From Pleurodeles waltl (taxonomy: Eukaryota > Chordata > Amphibia > Caudata > Salamandridae), in the NCBI RefSeq assembly GCF_031143425.1, contig NC_090439.1, positions 646,351,465 through 646,415,464 on the forward strand: 64,000 bases of DNA, written 5' to 3'. How positions within the stretch are numbered: position 1 is the stretch's first letter; each line of letters opens with the position of its first letter. The notes under the pieces were generated by a model that had not been told where the DNA came from, ran no database searches, and saw only the letters and a list, made by a program, of their open reading frames with translations. Position numbers and translations under genes: made by a program. This document shows positions 59,521 to 64,000 of this stretch, one piece after another.

Positions 59521-62500
59521 ACAAACAGCCAAAAGCTATCTATAGATAAGACCTAAAATTAGGCTGACAGGAAACCGTGGAGTTGTAAACTTCAGAGAAG
59601 TCAGAAGGCTTGAAATGGTTTATTTTATCTACTGCATCCACATCAGGGGAATATAAAGCCTTGCACCAAGGTACCCACCAATGGGCAGCAGTACCCTCCA
59701 AAAGGAAGATAATAGGTCTTACAAATGAAAGCATTAGTATTTCGTAAAGGGGCAAGGGATTATTTCCTGCCACTTTACAGGCGGGAAATGAAGAGATAGA
59801 CACAGGAGGAGAGTGCTAATAGTGAGTCAGGGTGAATGCAGGATTTAATATGCCTGAAATCAACATAAGGCATTTAACTCAGGACTTCCAAGATGGTTGC
59901 CGATTATGGTCAGTAGAAGAGGATATCCAAATTCAGTAACTTCCTCTAGATGTAAAGTTAAGGAAGGCTGTCTGGTTAAAAACATGCATGCAGTGCACAG
60001 TTTCAGGCCCTAGTGCAATAGAAGCACTAAGGAAAACTGGGCTCTTAAGAGAAACACAGAAGTCAGGAGGAAAAACTTTTATTGAAGACAAAGGATACTA
60101 TAGAAGAGGGGCAGGTCCTCCCAAAGCTGAAGAAGAGTGAACGGCACTTAAGGGGTGTAGATGATGCCAGGCCACAGTGAGCACTTACAGAGCATACCTT
60201 TAAACTTCCTAAACTAGCATTGGCAAATCCAATAGATCTCCTCTGTTTAACCTATTAGCTTTAGGGACAGCTTTTAGCAATGCTCTACAGCATCCTCGAG
60301 CCTGTACAGCATGAGTAAAGAATGAAAATGCTACGACACAGCCACCTGCATCAACTTTTGGATTTTCTTTGTGGGATCAATAACTATAAAAAAACATACA
60401 AAAGCATTTATTTTTTTAAAGAAACGAGGACAGCAAAATGGGGAGGTGGGAGCAATGCAGGGTATGGGATCAAAGCAACATGGATGGCTCACATGAGAGG
60501 TGGAGAAAAGCAAGCAGGAAAGAAAGTACCATGGAGCACAGGCTAGCAGAAAAGCAAATGGGCAAGAGAGCGCAATGTTGAGCTTAGAGAGAAAGAGGAA
60601 CCAGGACAAGAAGCAACACCAGAAAGAAACACGCAAGCAAATCACAGAGGGGGCAGGAGAGAAGCACATGGATGAGATCGCAACACAGCATGGGGGGAAG
60701 AAGCACACTTAAGAGACAGCTAGAAATCAAGGAAAATACAAAAGTATTTCTTAAAACTGAGCAGTGGAAGAACTACAATTGGCAATGCTCCAGTGGAGGG
60801 ACAGACGAGATGGACAAGACAAGCCATCCAATAATGTAACAGACAAATGGGTGGCAGTAAAGTCATGGTAAGCAATGGGAAGACTGTAAACCCCCTCTAG
60901 GTTTATGGTAAATCTACAATTTGTCTTTCACAATCGGACAGCGGCGCGGTGTGGTAGGCTCGACCTAAAAATGGTAGTGAAGTAAGGTATTTAAGAATTA
61001 AATAAATACTCTTTTTGAGGGTTATAGAGATTTGCAAAGCAGGTGATCCCATTAAAGTCTATAAGGGTATTCACAAAGGCAAACTTACACATAAGTAAAT
61101 CTAAAGATGTAAGTTTACCTTTACATTCTTTACTACTTTTGGCTAGAGACTATGTACTACTTTTGACTACCAACCATTTGTGAAAGCAAAGCTACTCAAT
61201 AGTATAGACTGGCATGACCCCACTCCCTGAACTCAGGGGGTTGAACTTAGTTTGCAAGTGTAAAGTTGCCACTTGTAACTATTCACACGTGGGTGGGGGG
61301 TATCCTCCATCGGGCTGCTAATCTCCCTATGTAAAATATGGGGAACATTTTATTAAACTTAAAAAGATAAATTAGTATCCAACAGTAAAAAGGGCTTTCA
61401 CTTATGCATTTTTTTAATATTAAAAAAAAATAGTGTTTAATTAAGTATTTACTTTTAAATATTAACAATTTTTCTTAAGATTTAAATAAAAGAAAATTCC
61501 ATCTCAAGTATAAAATTCGTTTTATGCAGTAAAACAATTAACGTTAGGTATAGAATTTATTTAAAATAATTAAATATTTCTTTTTTTTAAAGTTACATTA
61601 GGGGTTAAATTTCAAACAAGGTTTCAAACGACAATTAATAAGAAAGTGACATTCAAGTTTTATTTATAAATACTTCAAAATTAAATGCATTTATAATGTT
61701 AAAATAAGTTAATTTAACATTAGTTGTTTTGGGCTTTTAGCTTAAGTTCTTACCGCTGTTATTTTCTATAGGACAGTGTTGTAGTACCAGTGGTTGGTGG
61801 TGCTGGAATTACTCCAGTTGTTAGCTGTATTATATGTACAAATGATTTTGGTCTTTATGGCTGTAGTAACTACATAAGTGCCATTTGTGAACAGCAATGG
61901 AATTATTATTTGGATGCATGTCCCTTCCTAAATCCCCTTTTTAGCCCTTTATCAATCCCTCCTTATTGCTTTCTAAACCCCTTCCATTTATTTGTAAACA
62001 TTCCCCATTTTCCAGCCACTCCCTATGTCCCTCCCTCATTTCCTACTAAATCATATATCTACATGCATGGAGATCTCAGCAGTCAGGACAGAGATCTCCG
62101 CACATAAACGAAAATAGAAGAGGCCGAGACATAGAACTAAGCATCAAGATTAGTGAGTAGCATTTTATAGTAAATTAGTAGTACTATCTTAGTACTGTTT
62201 TGGTCAGAGTTTGTGAATAGGATCCTATGAAAGCACTTTGATTGTCAGCTGGGTGAATAGAAGTGAAAAGAGGAAGACACCCACCAATTGTGGGCAATTT
62301 GAGCGATATAACAGAGGCAGCTAGTACTTCTATTCGGCAATGCTGAGGGCCAATCCAGACTTCAGAAGGTGGTGATGCACTGCCACAAACAGCAAAACCC
62401 CAGCACTAGGGAGATCAGGTTTTGACAACTAAAAACAAAGGACATTCCATAAACACAGATGTAGGACTGCTATTTTATATCCATCAGGGAGCACAGAATG

Positions 62501-64000
62501 ACTATTGACAGCACTCCTCAACACAGAACCTCTCTGCCATATTGGCTGTGTGTTAAGTATCTATGTTAAATAAATTGCATTCTGTGTTAACTAATCATAC
62601 ACCAGAGCACATGACAACTTGCATTCCTCTATGTTCGTTATCTGAAACCCAGGGCATATGTTAATTTTATTGAAAACTGTCTGGGAAAAAGAGTGAAACT
62701 TAGAACTGTCCTGGCTAATCTAGAAAGGCTGGCCATCCCTACCTAACACATCAAGCATCAAGGAGAGGGCAGCTCTCCAAAAGCAGGAGCTCAGGCCCAG
62801 GGATGACCGAGCCCACAATGCTATTAAACAGGAATGTTAGTGAAGACCAGCAGCACAGAGTCAAGTGATTCCTAAGTTGGGGGAAAGCTGCATTGCCACA
62901 AGCTCCTCTCCACACGGTATAGACAGCTGCTTATATGGTCTTCCCAGGTAGGTAATTTAGCATGCAACAGGTGCCCTAAAGTGGGAGAATGATCTCCTTA
63001 GTTTCCGCCAGCACAAAGCAAGGAAAGTAAAAAAAAAAAAAGAAACTGGTGTAGGGCTTATGTTGGGTTACATGAATAAGGTTGAAGATGTGGAAGCCAG
63101 AGGCAAGGCCGATCAAACAAACACTGATGTAAAAACCTTGGGATTAAATAGGACCCTTGGAGATTATCTGCTTTCAGTAATGATAAAATACACCAGCCTT
63201 TTACAAAGAAAGGGGATGTGCTAGCCCCGGGGCAAGTGAGGCCTAAGTAGCAAAGGAGCCTGGGGTGGAATTGGGCCCAGAAGGCACTAAAGGAAAAAGC
63301 AGGGCAAGGATCCTGTGGGAGATGAGTTAAATTCATTTTCTTCTTTTTAAGTCACTGGTCCTTGATTCTCTCTGATTTTGTATCTTTTGGACCGCACGGA
63401 CGTAGCTGCGGAGATTCGGAATTCTCTTGCCATTATGTATTTTCAGTTCATACACAGATAGCTTGCTTAGGCCCACTACAGCTCCTGGTCAAGGCTCAGT
63501 CAATGCCACTAAGTGTGTCTCTTCTCAGGTCTCTTTGCCCAATACATCCTTCACTGACAATCTTATCTCCTTGATCTAATCATGGAATCATTCAGAGTTA
63601 ACCCCACTACCTCCGTATTCAGAATACTTTAGATTATCTCCTTCAGATCACTTGTGTCTGTGGGAAACATTGCTCCCACAATCTATACAAACCTGTCTTA
63701 CTACTACAACACTCGTTAGCTGGGAAACTGAAGAAACTGCACATTCATCCTGGCTTTTACAATACTGGAACTCTATTTTAAACACTTTCGCAGATCTTGT
63801 GATTCGTCAGACTAACTTCAGGTTTATTTTTTTGCAATATTCCCTTTAACTTCTATCAAAGTGATGTGCACAGAAGCCATCTGCATACTTAATCCTCTGC
63901 ATTACCTTCTTCAAACTGGTCACCGTCACTAATAACCTGGACTTCCCTGTTACAGCAGGACTACCAGAATCAACGTCCTCTTGACTATCCTTGTGCACCC
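59521..64000. other. AT-rich sequence without recognised genes
   Basis: A purine-rich stretch lies at 60420-60710 with loose 'agaaagcaag' style repeats. At 61081-61116 AAACTTACA and TGTAAGTTT form a 9-bp inverted repeat in a region with direct repeats of 'tactacttttg', possibly a degraded small element. The stretch 61280-61760 is very AT-rich. The short open frames have no motifs. Confidence 0.45.

Noticed and set aside
1..64000. CRISPR arrays, operons, tRNA or rRNA genes
   Set aside because: Tandem repeats here lack spacer structure. I saw no tRNA-like cloverleaf or rRNA sequence. Spliced exons and retroelements show a eukaryotic context.

Overview
The window looks like a stretch of a very large vertebrate genome, most likely a salamander (caudate amphibian). 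This is inferred from three things. There are three spliced exons of a vertebrate kinesin-6 motor gene. The interspersed repeats are DIRS-type, Penelope-like, Ty3/Gypsy, L1-type and another LINE, all decayed. The long-terminal-repeat-like sequences resemble ones I associate from memory with newts, which I could not check by search. Nothing suggests a prokaryote or plasmid.

Host gene. On the minus strand, exons at 48619-48738, 34965-35103 and 34668-34852 join in one open frame of 148 codons, with GT/AG splice sites and matching phases. They encode the start of the motor domain of KIF20A (MKLP2, kinesin-6), including the ATP-binding P-loop. The intron between the first two exons is about 13.5 kb. 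I found no further exons, so the rest of the window may be intron of the same gene or flanking sequence.

Layout. 1-3715: 5' part of a DIRS-like element (gag, RT, RNase H; minus strand). 3725-7300: Penelope-like element with its RT core deleted, a GIY-YIG domain and a hammerhead-like motif. 7300-11060: composite GC-rich repeats, a minisatellite and a 355-bp foldback. 13700-19040: a LINE on the minus strand with 5' tandem monomers. 22900-24560: two minisatellites. 27690-32050: a Penelope tail, then a long LTR-like region. 34668-35103: KIF20A exons. 37260-39350: microsatellite, GC-rich array and hairpin chain. 40480-45350: two more hammerhead-like Penelope tails and LTR-like fragments. 48619-48738: KIF20A exon. 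51320-53482: a long chain of hairpins, a hairpin-bearing tandem array and a 402-bp foldback. 54110-56570: two L1-like fragments. 57340-59520: a Ty3/Gypsy element with internal deletion. The remainder is AT-rich sequence with no gene I can support.

Every transposon coding region I recognised is broken by stops, frameshifts or deletions; only the KIF20A exons read cleanly. The most unusual structures are the hairpin chains at 39 kb and 51-53 kb, the four hammerhead-ribozyme-like motifs, and a conserved non-coding module seen four times next to GC-rich arrays.
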